From a virus, in IMG/VR virus record IMGVR_UViG_3300047469_000311, positions 1-60,934 of that record: a stretch of 60,934 nt of DNA; one strand, 5' to 3'. The position numbers and the translations under genes were made by a program. Below are positions 26,557 to 35,075 of the stretch, one piece after another (positions within the stretch are counted from its first letter, which is position 1; each line of letters starts with the position of its first letter). The notes beneath the pieces are model-generated. The model was not told where the DNA came from and did no database searches. It saw only the letters and a list, made by a program, of their open reading frames with translations.

Positions 26557-28701
26557 ATGAAACGACGCATGAGCCTGGAGAGCATCGCCGCTCTGGGTAT
26601 GGAATCCTTCGACTCAGCCCCCACGGGCAATGTCCAGCCGACGATGCAGGGCGCAACCCCTGAGCAACCGCTGGTCACCTCCGGCTACAGCGAGTCACCT
26701 TTCAGTGGCTCGGAGAACTACGCCGCCGAAAAGCTGGCACAACGGGTGAAGGAAGCTATCGAGAAGCCGCTCTTCCCAGTACGCTACGCTTCGGAAGCCG
26801 AAGCCATCGTGGTGGACGACGATGAGTTCGACGCGCTGATCAAATCCTCCACGGTTGCGACAGCGGTGTGGGACGACAACAGTGAAGTCTCGCTCGAAGC
26901 CAAGGACAGCAACAAGCTGGCCGTGGCTAAGAACAAGCTGCACGGGCGCTTTAAGAAGATGTTTGAGGGCTGGAAGGATGGTTGGCGCACCATGCCGGGC
27001 CTCATCAAGAAGTACGAGGCACGCCTGGCCGAACTGCAGAAGCAACTCGACGGCACGATCATCCGGGGTCCGCTCGATGTGAATCTCTCGGGTCTGTGGC
27101 AGCACTTCTCCAACGACGCGGGTCCGATTCACAACAACTTCATGCACAAGGTGCAGGAGGACTTGGCGTTCTCGAGCTATATCCTGGGCGACTTCTCCAA
27201 GGAAGCGATGGCGCAGCTGCGTAAGCTGGAGTCAGCGTTGCATACGGGCCAAGGTAACTCGGATGAAGAAGCCAAGCGCACGGCGCTCGACCTCGAGAAG
27301 CTCGAAGCCCCCTCGATGTACCTGGACCACAAGTGGATGTGCGTGTCGGGCGAGCAGCCGTATCTGTCGGTGACGGGTATCTACGCAAGCCAAGGACGCG
27401 TGCCGCGTCCGGTCGCCATCGGCGGTGTATCGATGGAGAAGCTCGCCAAGATGGCGATGCCGTTCCATGTCCGCGAATACGGCTCGTTCATGCACGGCAT
27501 GAAGAAGCTCTTTGTGAATAGCAGCAAGGCGAACGTACGCTTGACCGAGAACGATCTGGAGAACCTGATCAAGGCCGGTCAGACGTATCTGGAGAATGCC
27601 CGCGGTTACATGGATAACTACCATAACAGCTGGCCGATCTTCCGTCGCATCGACGAATCGCTCGAGATGATCTGGAATGACTTCGATCTGACGGACTACT
27701 CAATCACATTGGGTGATGAGAACGACGAAGATGCCATGGAAATTAGCTGGCAGACTTCGGGCACGGGTGACGTGACGCGGCGCGCAGCACTCTACGATCA
27801 GATCCTGATGGTAGTGCAAAACTTCTCGGACTCGGTGGTCGCACCGGGTAGCCACGAAGCGCATCGTGCGGTGCGGGCAGCCAAGTTCCACTGCTACTTG
27901 CTCGAAGCGGCCCTGAAGGCCGTCAAGTCGGCGGCGATGGAATCGATGATGGTCCCGGCACGCCTGGAGCGTAAGCTCGCTCAAGAGATCTTCGGTTTTG
28001 GCAAGAAGCCGCATACGCCTGCTCAGTATCAAGAGCCGGAATACGCGAAGATCCCGAAACCGCAATGGGACCCGAAGCACCCTCCTTCGATTACGGAATC
28101 CGTCAAGACGCTGCGCGCCGCCATGCAGCAACATGATCCGGAAGGCCTCAAGACGTTCCATCGTCCGGCCACGCCGCAAGAGCTGCAAGCATTGTCGGCG
28201 CTGGTGAAACAACATACCGGTAAGGACCTGCCGCCTGATTACGTCGAATTGTACAAAATCAGCAACGGCGGGATCTCAGCCTATCGGCACCTGAAGCTGC
28301 TTGATCACGACGAATTCATTCCGATTCACGAAGTGATCGCCGAGTACAAGCAGCGCCTGGCCTTCATCAAACGCGACTGGGCCGGTCAGAAGTCGAAGTG
28401 CTACGCGGGCGTGCAGGGCGAAAACTGGTGGGAGCCCTGGTGGGTGCCGTTTAGCGCAAGCGGTTCGGGCGACGGTTACTGCGTGGACGTCAATCCGGGT
28501 TCGGGTGGCACCTTCGGTCAGGTAGTCGACTGGGGTCATGACTTCAATGACCGCGGCACACGCGCTCCGAGCCTCGCGGCCTTCGTGGCGCTGTCGATTT
28601 ATCGCCAGCTCTACCTCTTGCAGCACAAGAAGGATTGGGAAGCCAAGAACGGCCCGGCTCCCAAAGAGGAAGAGGACGAAGACGACGATCTCGACTTCTA
28701 A
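26557..28701 (+). CDS. Virion-like protein with C-terminal SMI1/KNR4 (SUKH) domain (714 aa)
   Basis: Residues 1-30 resemble a cleavable propeptide with S/A/G-x-E sites (MSLES, ALGMES), as in phiKZ internal virion proteins. Residues about 120-480 are helical and Lys/Leu-rich with Trp-containing segments (MFEGWKDGWRTMPG). Residues about 536-690 form a SMI1/KNR4 domain: LPPDYVELYKISNGG, then NWWEPWWVPFSASGSGDGYC, VDVNPGSGGTFGQVVDWGHD and APSLAAFV are its classic elements. The last residues are acidic. SUKH domains are known mainly as immunity proteins against bacterial toxins. This combination in one phage protein is unexpected. It begins two bases after the ADP-ribosyltransferase gene. Confidence 0.75.
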   Translation: MKRRMSLESIAALGMESFDSAPTGNVQPTMQGATPEQPLVTSGYSESPFSGSENYAAEKLAQRVKEAIEKPLFPVRYASEAEAIVVDDDEFDALIKSSTVATAVWDDNSEVSLEAKDSNKLAVAKNKLHGRFKKMFEGWKDGWRTMPGLIKKYEARLAELQKQLDGTIIRGPLDVNLSGLWQHFSNDAGPIHNNFMHKVQEDLAFSSYILGDFSKEAMAQLRKLESALHTGQGNSDEEAKRTALDLEKLEAPSMYLDHKWMCVSGEQPYLSVTGIYASQGRVPRPVAIGGVSMEKLAKMAMPFHVREYGSFMHGMKKLFVNSSKANVRLTENDLENLIKAGQTYLENARGYMDNYHNSWPIFRRIDESLEMIWNDFDLTDYSITLGDENDEDAMEISWQTSGTGDVTRRAALYDQILMVVQNFSDSVVAPGSHEAHRAVRAAKFHCYLLEAALKAVKSAAMESMMVPARLERKLAQEIFGFGKKPHTPAQYQEPEYAKIPKPQWDPKHPPSITESVKTLRAAMQQHDPEGLKTFHRPATPQELQALSALVKQHTGKDLPPDYVELYKISNGGISAYRHLKLLDHDEFIPIHEVIAEYKQRLAFIKRDWAGQKSKCYAGVQGENWWEPWWVPFSASGSGDGYCVDVNPGSGGTFGQVVDWGHDFNDRGTRAPSLAAFVALSIYRQLYLLQHKKDWEAKNGPAPKEEEDEDDDLDF

Positions 28702-28727
28702 GCATCACTGAGTCGTAAGCGCATACT

Positions 28728-28766
28728 GGGGAGCGGCTCGAGAGGGCCTGCTCCCTCTTATGCCGT
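28728..28766 (+). terminator. Hairpin with TATGCCGT flank
   Basis: GGGGAGC/TGCTCCC stem with an internal CTCGAG-containing loop, followed by TCTTATGCCGTAGTTTT. It ends the SUKH-domain gene and precedes the 246-residue gene. Confidence 0.65.
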
Positions 28767-28829
28767 AGTTTTATCGGCCCGTGCTGAATCTTATAGAACT
28801 TCCCTCAAACCCTTCCTTTTCGACCCGCT

Positions 28830-29570
28830 ATGAGCCAAACCGAAGAGCTGACACAGTACCTTGAGACGGTGTCCGAGAAGGTCCGCAAGAACGTGCAGGT
28901 CGTAACTCCTGAAGAAGTGAAACAGGACTATTTCCTCCATATCTCCACGGACACAGCAATCAAGAAATTCATTCCGCACATCGGACGACGTCAGGCGTAT
29001 AGCGAGGATCGAACCGTTCCCCGTATTACCGTGGCGCCGAGCCTGTTGGGCTGCTTCATTGGCTATGCGAAGGCCGAACACGACTTCCAGACCCAGCGCT
29101 CGACCGGCAAACCCGAACACGGCAACTACAAGGGCGGCTGGAAGATCTACGCGATCCCTTTCCAGGCTGCCCTCAAACCCAATGCCCGGATGGTGTTCGA
29201 TGCGCAGGCAAGCGGTGAGCACTGGCTCGTCTCGTATAACCGGGAAACCAACGTCTACACCTCCACCTCGGCGGGCAAGATGTTTTATCGCTCGATCCGA
29301 CTGGTGTCGCGTTCGGGCAAAGTTCCGGCCGGGGAGATGGAACTGTATGTGGAAATTACAAAGGAAGACGGGATTCGTTTCAGTAAGAGTCACTTCCTCA
29401 ACCCCGGTTACTACCGCATCGTGGGACCGACCCAACAGCACGTCGCCAGTTGGCGCGACGATAGCGACTTTGTGGTCACCACCATCGACAAAGACGAGTA
29501 CCTCTCAGCCAAGAACGCCGCTGCGGATCTCTTGGGATTCAAAGAACCCCCGCCCCATCAGCAGTGGTAA
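28830..29570 (+). CDS. Hypothetical protein (246 aa)
   Basis: A 246-residue soluble protein. A conserved-looking block DYFLHISTDTAIKKFIPHI followed by VPRITVAPSLLGCFIGYA resembles a family of uncharacterised phage and bacterial proteins, but I cannot name it. No Shine-Dalgarno sequence precedes the ATG (TTCCTTTTCGACCCGCT); the start codon lies inside a TATG, the minimal motif reported for phiKZ late promoters, so a leaderless or near-leaderless late mRNA is possible. It stands between two virion-like genes. Function unknown. Confidence 0.6.
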   Translation: MSQTEELTQYLETVSEKVRKNVQVVTPEEVKQDYFLHISTDTAIKKFIPHIGRRQAYSEDRTVPRITVAPSLLGCFIGYAKAEHDFQTQRSTGKPEHGNYKGGWKIYAIPFQAALKPNARMVFDAQASGEHWLVSYNRETNVYTSTSAGKMFYRSIRLVSRSGKVPAGEMELYVEITKEDGIRFSKSHFLNPGYYRIVGPTQQHVASWRDDSDFVVTTIDKDEYLSAKNAAADLLGFKEPPPHQQW

Positions 29571-29632
29571 GCAATAAGAAATCCAGCCTATCCCTTGCCG
29601 TCAAGGGTTAATCCTTTTCACATTGGACCAAC

Positions 29633-30868
29633 ATGAAATCCTTTAACATGCGCGCCGCGCTCGAAGCGCGTCCGATCGAAGACCAAGACCTGGAAGATAC
29701 TGCCAAGCCTGCGCCGGACGCAGGTCAGATCGATGGCGACACCACGACGCTCTCCGGCATGGCCAAGTCCGGTCAGAATCCGGTGCCCGATACGGAAAAC
29801 GTCGCCACTGAAGGCACTGAGAAGATCGACACGCGGCCGGTAGATCTGGATGACGTGGTGCTGATCGAACAAGACCGTCGGGCGTTCCAACCGGAGTCGA
29901 CTGGTAGTGCCGAGCACGATGCGATCAACGAGCAGAACATCGCCCAGGAAGGCTGGGTCAGCAAGAAGTTCGAAAACATCAAGGATTTCTTCACCCGGCG
30001 CGAGAAAGAACTCGAAGAAGGTCACACGGCCACCAAAGAGAACCTGGAAGCCATCACCCGGCTGCGTACGAAGCTCCAGGTGCGCCCTGGCGAGGTCACC
30101 CGTGACGCAGATACCATCACGATCAACAAGTTCGCCAAGTGGCTCTCCATCGACGGCAAGCACATCACTGATCCGGTACGCCTGATTCGCGAACTGCATC
30201 GCATCCATGAATTCGTGCAATGGACCGGCTCGCTCGACAAGGCTTGGCTCGAGGGCTACAAGTTCGTCGCCGACCAAGTCTGGAAGCTCGGGGAGTCGGA
30301 TCTGAAGAAGGCCGAAGAAAACCTGAAGAAGCTCTGGCAAGTGGCGCGTCCCGTGGGGGCGGATAAGTTCCTCTCGGTCACCAAGGTCGAAGAGTTCAAG
30401 GGCAAGAAGTACAGCGATCATCACACGCCGTTTTTCCTCGGTCAGTGGTGTCTGTACGAGACCGCCCAAGAAGAGCAGGTTCCGGCACCTGGCGGGATCG
30501 TGTCGGTGGTGCGCATGAAGTCGATGAAGGCCATCGGCGGGGGCGAATTTCCGGCACTGAACAAAGCCCAAATGAAAGAAGTCCTCGACATCTGCGAGAA
30601 GATCGAAGCGCATCTGGCCTCGCTCACCTTTGATGGTCGGATCGTCGACCGTTATCTGGATGCGCTGGACGAGTTCGCGTATCGCTACCGCAACTTCAAG
30701 TCGCTGCCGCGTGAAGAGCAGACCATCGTCTCGCGCCTGTACACCTGGGGCCAGTTGATCATGGACCACGACACGACGTACCTGCCGACTGCGTTCAGCA
30801 ACCACCTCGTCAAGGTGCTGTTGAGCTACGTCGAGAAGTCGATGCGTCGCATTGAAGTTGCTAAGTAA
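29633..30868 (+). CDS. Probable internal virion protein with propeptide (411 aa)
   Basis: The N-terminus MKSFNMRAALEARPIED contains an A-L-E site (residues 9-11), matching the phiKZ prohead-protease rule S/A/G-x-E. It is followed by an acidic, poorly ordered region up to about residue 95 and then a helical, Lys/Glu-rich body (WVSKKFENIKDFFTRREKEL). The pattern is like the cleaved inner-body and ejected proteins of phiKZ-type phages, which lie in tandem arrays. Its neighbours at 26557 and 30881 share the same layout. The start has no strong ribosome site. The enzymatic content is nil as far as I can see. Confidence 0.55.
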   Translation: MKSFNMRAALEARPIEDQDLEDTAKPAPDAGQIDGDTTTLSGMAKSGQNPVPDTENVATEGTEKIDTRPVDLDDVVLIEQDRRAFQPESTGSAEHDAINEQNIAQEGWVSKKFENIKDFFTRREKELEEGHTATKENLEAITRLRTKLQVRPGEVTRDADTITINKFAKWLSIDGKHITDPVRLIRELHRIHEFVQWTGSLDKAWLEGYKFVADQVWKLGESDLKKAEENLKKLWQVARPVGADKFLSVTKVEEFKGKKYSDHHTPFFLGQWCLYETAQEEQVPAPGGIVSVVRMKSMKAIGGGEFPALNKAQMKEVLDICEKIEAHLASLTFDGRIVDRYLDALDEFAYRYRNFKSLPREEQTIVSRLYTWGQLIMDHDTTYLPTAFSNHLVKVLLSYVEKSMRRIEVAK

Positions 30869-30880
30869 AAGGAGTCCTCC

Positions 30881-32203
30881 GTGGAAGACGTAATCGAACA
30901 ACCGGCGATCGTCACGTTGAGTGATGACGTCGAATGCAATCGCCTGAATGATGCGCTCGATAAGCTAGGCGAGCTGGGCACACGCTTGCAAGAAGACGGC
31001 CAGCTCACGGTCGACGTGGCGCTCGAACATCAGGCCCTCACCGGTAGCAATGCGCTGGTGAATACCTACTACAGCACGCTCGCTAAGCAACAGAAGCTCA
31101 AAGTGGCTCAGGAAGGCCTCTACGAGCAAGCCAAGAGCCTGCTGAAGAAGGCGATGGACCTGCTGTGGGAAATGATCGTCAAGGTCTGGAAGTGGCTGCA
31201 AAAGCTCTTCGTGAATGGCGAGCCCATGACCGAAGCGGCCCTCGCCAAGGAGAACGAGAAGTTCAAATCCTTCGTGATGCCGGTCCAGAAAGCCGAACGA
31301 GTCCCCAGTTCCCGTACCGCCATCATCCAGGCGGTGCGCGAAGAAGGCCTGAACGAAGCCTTCGTCAGCAAGTTCACGCCGGAAGAGATGGACATCTACA
31401 ACGAAGGTCCGTACCATCGGGCCGTGCAACGCATGATTCCGGCCCTCGATGGCTTCAATGTAGCGAGTGTGGTCGAGACACTGGTGAAGTGGCATGAGAA
31501 ATGGTTGCCCGCAGGTCGTCAGTTTGATCAGGACAACGCAGGCGCTGATCCCCATGCGCTGCAGGATAAGCTGGAGCGCTTCCAGAAGGACGCACAGACC
31601 GATCTGGAGCACGCCACCTCCATGGCTACCAAGCTGATGCAGATCCGCCTGGAGAGCTACCAGACGGCTGTGGAAGCACGTCGGAAACTGAAGATCGATC
31701 CGAACTTCCATCTCGGCACCGATCTCTCCGGCATCATCGCACGCGGCGTACGCATCTACGACCAGTCCGGCTACAAGAAGATGGGTGCGGCACTCACGGA
31801 TGTCTTTAAGTCGCTCGACTCGACCGTGAACAAGATGGAGTCGATTCGTACCAAGGCCTACCAGAATCCGATGCCCAACGATCACGGTGGGGTCAAAGCG
31901 GGCGAGGAGTGGATCGAACAGATCTACATGAAGGAAGTCAATCGCATCATTTCGACGCTGCATCAATGCGTCTCGATGATTCAGTTGATCAACAACTACT
32001 ACTCGTTTGTGGTGGGCTCGGGCAAGACGATCATGCAGTACTGCATGAAAGTGGCGTACGCGGCGACTCGGCACGGTGGTGATGCAGCCACCCTGAACGA
32101 AATCACGCGCACCGGTGCGACGGCCTTTGGCCAAATACTGGGTGATCAGGCTAGTGTGAACGCTCAGCAGCAGGGCGCAGGCATGCAAACCGACCTGGGT
32201 TAA
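30881..32203 (+). CDS. Probable internal virion protein with propeptide (440 aa, GTG start)
   Basis: GTG start with AAAAGGAGTCCTCC upstream, 12 bases after the previous gene. The first 49 residues are acidic and end in the protease-like site VALE/HQAL. A Trp-rich amphipathic helix (LLWEMIVKVWKWLQKLF) follows at about residues 94-110; such segments are seen in membrane-active ejected proteins. The remainder is mostly helical. The C-terminal part has MKVAYAATRHGG and a polar tail. The role is inferred from layout and position. Confidence 0.55.
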   Translation: MEDVIEQPAIVTLSDDVECNRLNDALDKLGELGTRLQEDGQLTVDVALEHQALTGSNALVNTYYSTLAKQQKLKVAQEGLYEQAKSLLKKAMDLLWEMIVKVWKWLQKLFVNGEPMTEAALAKENEKFKSFVMPVQKAERVPSSRTAIIQAVREEGLNEAFVSKFTPEEMDIYNEGPYHRAVQRMIPALDGFNVASVVETLVKWHEKWLPAGRQFDQDNAGADPHALQDKLERFQKDAQTDLEHATSMATKLMQIRLESYQTAVEARRKLKIDPNFHLGTDLSGIIARGVRIYDQSGYKKMGAALTDVFKSLDSTVNKMESIRTKAYQNPMPNDHGGVKAGEEWIEQIYMKEVNRIISTLHQCVSMIQLINNYYSFVVGSGKTIMQYCMKVAYAATRHGGDAATLNEITRTGATAFGQILGDQASVNAQQQGAGMQTDLG

Positions 32204-32220
32204 GCGTAAACGACGCTAGA

Positions 32221-32262
32221 ACGGCATACGAGGCCAGGGTTTTCCCTGGCCTCTATGACGCT
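32221..32262. terminator. Bidirectional hairpin terminator with both TATG flanks
   Basis: A perfect 10-bp stem GAGGCCAGGG/CCCTGGCCTC with loop TTTT (32230-32253), preceded by AACGGCATAC and followed by TATGACGCT. It separates two convergent genes, so each direction reads hairpin followed by TATGNCG. No promoter would be useful here, which argues that the flanks belong to the terminator. Confidence 0.85.
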
Positions 32263-32263
32263 A

Positions 32264-32620
32264 TTATTGCGGGGTCAGTGGACTAATCGTGACGATCCAC
32301 TCACGCGTATTGGTGAAGTCAAACGCGCAGTCCAGGACGATGTGTTGATACAAACAGTCTGGGTCGCTGCCGTCGGAAATCAGAATGTCTACTCGCCCTT
32401 GCTTGCCAGGCGCGAGCGAAGGGTCGTTTTGGTAAGGCAACGTCGTAAGACGCACCTGCACGATCTTGATGTACAGGTTAAAAGTGTACTTGATCAGAGC
32501 CATGATCGAGTACGCGGTAGTTTGCGTTTGCGTGTTGGCCAGCAGCCAAGTACGCAGGCCATCGAGGTCCACAGCGGATTCTGGGACGACGAGCGGCGCC
32601 GGGTTGGTCGTGGTCGACAT
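32264..32620 (-). CDS. Hypothetical protein (118 aa)
   Basis: A 118-residue protein beginning with a Thr/Asn/Pro-rich segment. The rest looks beta-rich (YIKIVQVRLTTLP, GRVDILISDGSD) with no recognised motif. AGGAAAGTTC precedes the ATG. It is last in the leftward direction before the convergent terminator and is separated from the 466-residue gene by another strong terminator, so it is likely a single-gene transcript. Function unknown. Confidence 0.6.
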   Translation of the reverse strand: MSTTTNPAPLVVPESAVDLDGLRTWLLANTQTQTTAYSIMALIKYTFNLYIKIVQVRLTTLPYQNDPSLAPGKQGRVDILISDGSDPDCLYQHIVLDCAFDFTNTREWIVTISPLTPQ

Positions 32621-32663
32621 GAACTTTCCTCCTTGGTTAGCTCATGCAATAAGCGGAATCGAC

Positions 32664-32720
32664 CAAAAAAAAAAAGAGCACGGACATAGGGAGAGGCCGA
32701 AGCCTCTCCCGTCTATGCTC
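32664..32720 (-). terminator. Strong intrinsic terminator with U11 tract
   Basis: On the leftward strand: AAGAGCATAGAC, the stem GGGAGAGGC with loop TTCG and GCCTCTCCC, then TATGTCCGTGCTC and eleven U. The outer AAGAGCA and TGCTCTT also pair, so the hairpin is extended. It ends the 466-residue gene. UUCG tetraloop and U-tract together make this the strongest classical terminator in the window. Confidence 0.9.
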
Positions 32721-32729
32721 TTGAGCTGA

Positions 32730-34130
32730 TTAGCTCAAGAAGATCGGCTGAGCGAAGATGACTTCGCCGTAGCCGTTACGCACTTGGATGATGAGTGCTT
32801 TGCCCGGCGCGTATTCCGCGACGAAGCTCATCACACCGGCTCCCGCGTGACGGAAGTTGGTGTTCAGTTGCAGCAGGACCTGCTCGACCGCACCGCGCGG
32901 CGCCGGCGGCAGTTCGTCTTCCACCACCATCCCGACGTACCCCGTGAAGCGCGCCAGCAAGTTGGTGGTGAAGATGGTCTTTTCCGGATAGCCACCCGGA
33001 TAGGACGGCGACGGACGCTGACCGTACAGGCCCGGCGCCTTACCGTAGGGCGACAGACCACCCATGCTCGGATGACCGAACTGCTGCTCCATTTCCGAGC
33101 CCCACACCGAACGCGCTTCACCCAGTCCTGCCAACGGCGGCATTGCACGGTGTCCGCGACCGCTATTATCCCGCACACCGGCTGCAGACGGCGTAAAGGG
33201 CTGCGGATGCATGCCGCGGGTTTCACGCACGTTCAGTTCGGGCATGACGTCGACGATCTCGTCATAGCCGCCTTCGCGACGCTGCGTGGTCAGATGCACC
33301 ACACCCACCGGAATCGCACCGGCGCGTGCCCCGATGAAGAATTGCAGGTCCACCGCACCTTGTGCCGTCGAGTCCGTCGTGGCGATTCCGACCTGCGTTT
33401 GCACCACGCAGTCCATCTCGTTCACGAGATCGTCCATCGAACGCGACCACGCCGCCGTGTGTTGTGCGATGGTCTTCACGGCCATCGTCAGCTTGTTGTC
33501 CACATCGAGCGTCTTGATGTGGTTAGCCTTGAGGGTCGCGTAGACTTCCGGCCACGGCTTGTGGAAGATGTTCGGGATCGTCAGGTTTTCATTGCTGGCG
33601 GCTTCCGCAGGTGCACTCGCTTCGATCAGCCTTGCATCGACGCCAAGCCCGACCTGGATCGCTTGCTTGCGTTCCTTGGCATCGGCTTCACGCACGCCCG
33701 CGAAGTACTCGATCGTCTTCGGACCCCGGCGCACCGTATCGACCTTCAGCACGAAAGCGGTATCGGCCCGGCCCGGCACGATCTGATAGACCAGCACTTC
33801 GTCGCCACGACGCTGAAACACATAGGTGCCTTCACCTTCCGGATCGGGATGCTTGCCGAAGTGTTCACCCAGTGCGTTCTTGAACATCGTGTTCTTGATG
33901 TCAATGTTCTTGCCGAGCTTGCCAAACGGCGGCATCACATTGCGGTGGATGAAGTTCAGCGCCTCGTGGTGCGAGCGCGGGATCGTCGGCAGATCCAACA
34001 CTTGCGTGCTGAACTGCACGGTAGCGCGTGCCTTCACGTCCTTCGTCGCCTTCGTGCGCTTCACCGCCACTGACGTACGCGAGGGTTTCTTGGCAGCGGG
34101 CTTCTTTTGAATAATCTTCTTAGCATTCAT
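32730..34130 (-). CDS. Hypothetical protein with basic N-terminus (466 aa)
   Basis: The first 35 residues are highly basic (IIQKKPAAKKPSRTSVAVKR), like a histone-like or nucleic-acid-binding tail. The rest is a globular protein with a Pro/Gly-rich linker around residues 310-375 (PSYPGGYPEK and similar) and a beta-rich C-terminus. No known domain is seen. AACAAGGTC precedes the ATG. It is followed by the strong U11 terminator. DNA or RNA binding through the tail is inference; the family is unknown to me. Confidence 0.55.
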   Translation of the reverse strand: MNAKKIIQKKPAAKKPSRTSVAVKRTKATKDVKARATVQFSTQVLDLPTIPRSHHEALNFIHRNVMPPFGKLGKNIDIKNTMFKNALGEHFGKHPDPEGEGTYVFQRRGDEVLVYQIVPGRADTAFVLKVDTVRRGPKTIEYFAGVREADAKERKQAIQVGLGVDARLIEASAPAEAASNENLTIPNIFHKPWPEVYATLKANHIKTLDVDNKLTMAVKTIAQHTAAWSRSMDDLVNEMDCVVQTQVGIATTDSTAQGAVDLQFFIGARAGAIPVGVVHLTTQRREGGYDEIVDVMPELNVRETRGMHPQPFTPSAAGVRDNSGRGHRAMPPLAGLGEARSVWGSEMEQQFGHPSMGGLSPYGKAPGLYGQRPSPSYPGGYPEKTIFTTNLLARFTGYVGMVVEDELPPAPRGAVEQVLLQLNTNFRHAGAGVMSFVAEYAPGKALIIQVRNGYGEVIFAQPIFLS

Positions 34131-34191
34131 GACCTTGTTTCCTTGTAACGAGTTTGTATTTAACTACGCTGTTTAACTACAGGGGCGCTGC

Positions 34192-34560
34192 TTACTTCGC
34201 AATATCGAAGTTCATCACGGTGCCGACCGCGTGGTCATCATTCGTGGTGAGGTTGGTGAAGATGGTGACGTGCTTAACGTCCAGAAACTGCAACGCTCGG
34301 CAGTACATCTTCCACGACATCGTCGGTTGCAATAGAGCGCGTTCGAAATTACCACGCTCCATCTTCTCCATGTCCGGGTCCATCAGGTGGCGCAGCGCGT
34401 GCCGTGCCATATGGGCATTCAGCAACTGCTCCCACTTCTCGGGCGTCATGGCGAGCCCGCGAACCAGCGAGCGAAACTGTGTGGCCAGCATCTGCTCGGG
34501 CTCCATCGCTGAGCCGTCCAGCCGTTCCATCAACTGCTCAATCACATGCGCTTTAGTCAC
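34192..34560 (-). CDS. Small paralogue A (122 aa, GTG start)
   Basis: I start at GTG 34560, which has an excellent AAGGAGGGTAATA upstream, although the frame is open to 34596. The protein shares its layout with its upstream neighbour: FRSLVRGLAMTPEKWEQLL matches FRRMLFALQVDEQKWDVLM, and QPTMSWKMYCRALQFLDVK matches APSLSWKTYLNGLRFLGLT. The EKW and SWK-x-Y motifs mark the family. No function is known. A duplication is likely. Confidence 0.6.
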   Translation of the reverse strand: MTKAHVIEQLMERLDGSAMEPEQMLATQFRSLVRGLAMTPEKWEQLLNAHMARHALRHLMDPDMEKMERGNFERALLQPTMSWKMYCRALQFLDVKHVTIFTNLTTNDDHAVGTVMNFDIAK

Positions 34561-34578
34561 TATTACCCTCCTTGTTAC

Positions 34579-34606
34579 AGGAGTCCTGTTGTGCAACAGG
34601 ACTCCT
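34579..34606 (-). terminator. 13-bp perfect hairpin between the two paralogues
   Basis: AGGAGTCCTGTTG/CAACAGGACTCCT around a two-base centre (TG), with no U-tract. It lies 8 bases after the stop of paralogue B and just before the ribosome site of paralogue A. It could attenuate or be an RNase III-type processing site that separates the two reading frames. Confidence 0.6.
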
Positions 34607-34613
34607 CTAGGTT

Positions 34614-35018
34614 CTACTTCAGGTCTTGGCCTGCGTCCGGTTCACGCGGACCCGTCCACGTCACCTGACTCACGACCGGCGTCAGCGGCACGCTGTTGAT
34701 GGCTCCAACGACGGTGATCGTGGCACTGGTGAGACCCAGAAAACGCAAGCCATTCAGATAGGTCTTCCAGGAGAGCGACGGGGCAGTGAGTTCCTTGGTC
34801 AGATTCGCTACCAGCGCCTCACGGGTCGAGTCATCACGCTTCTCGACGAGTTGTAGCTCCTGGTTTACGAACTTGTCCATCAGGACGTCCCACTTTTGCT
34901 CATCGACCTGGAGGGCAAACAACATCCTCCGGAAATTGTCGGCGAGAATACCACCACCCGTCAGCGCTGCTGCTTCGCCGCTATTGCTCAAGAGTGCTTT
35001 CACTGCTTCGTTGCTCAT
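34614..35018 (-). CDS. Small paralogue B (134 aa)
   Basis: Upstream copy of the pair, with GGAGAGCATC before ATG. Shared motifs are EQKWDVLMDKF and SLSWKTYLNGLRFLG. Its N-terminus (MSNEAVKALLSNSGEAAALTGGG) and C-terminus differ from paralogue A. It is preceded by a short hairpin (35044-35063) and the 886-residue gene. Function unknown. Confidence 0.6.
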   Translation of the reverse strand: MSNEAVKALLSNSGEAAALTGGGILADNFRRMLFALQVDEQKWDVLMDKFVNQELQLVEKRDDSTREALVANLTKELTAPSLSWKTYLNGLRFLGLTSATITVVGAINSVPLTPVVSQVTWTGPREPDAGQDLK

Positions 35019-35043
35019 GATGCTCTCCTTGGGTTAAAGAAGA

Positions 35044-35063
35044 GTCCCGCTACAGAACGGGAC
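35044..35063 (-). terminator. Short hairpin after the 886-aa gene
   Basis: GTCCCG/CGGGAC with an 8-base loop, between the stop of the 886-residue gene and the start of paralogue B. No U-tract; an attenuator or processing hairpin is as likely as a full terminator. Confidence 0.5.
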
Positions 35064-35075
35064 CCCGACCTACGG

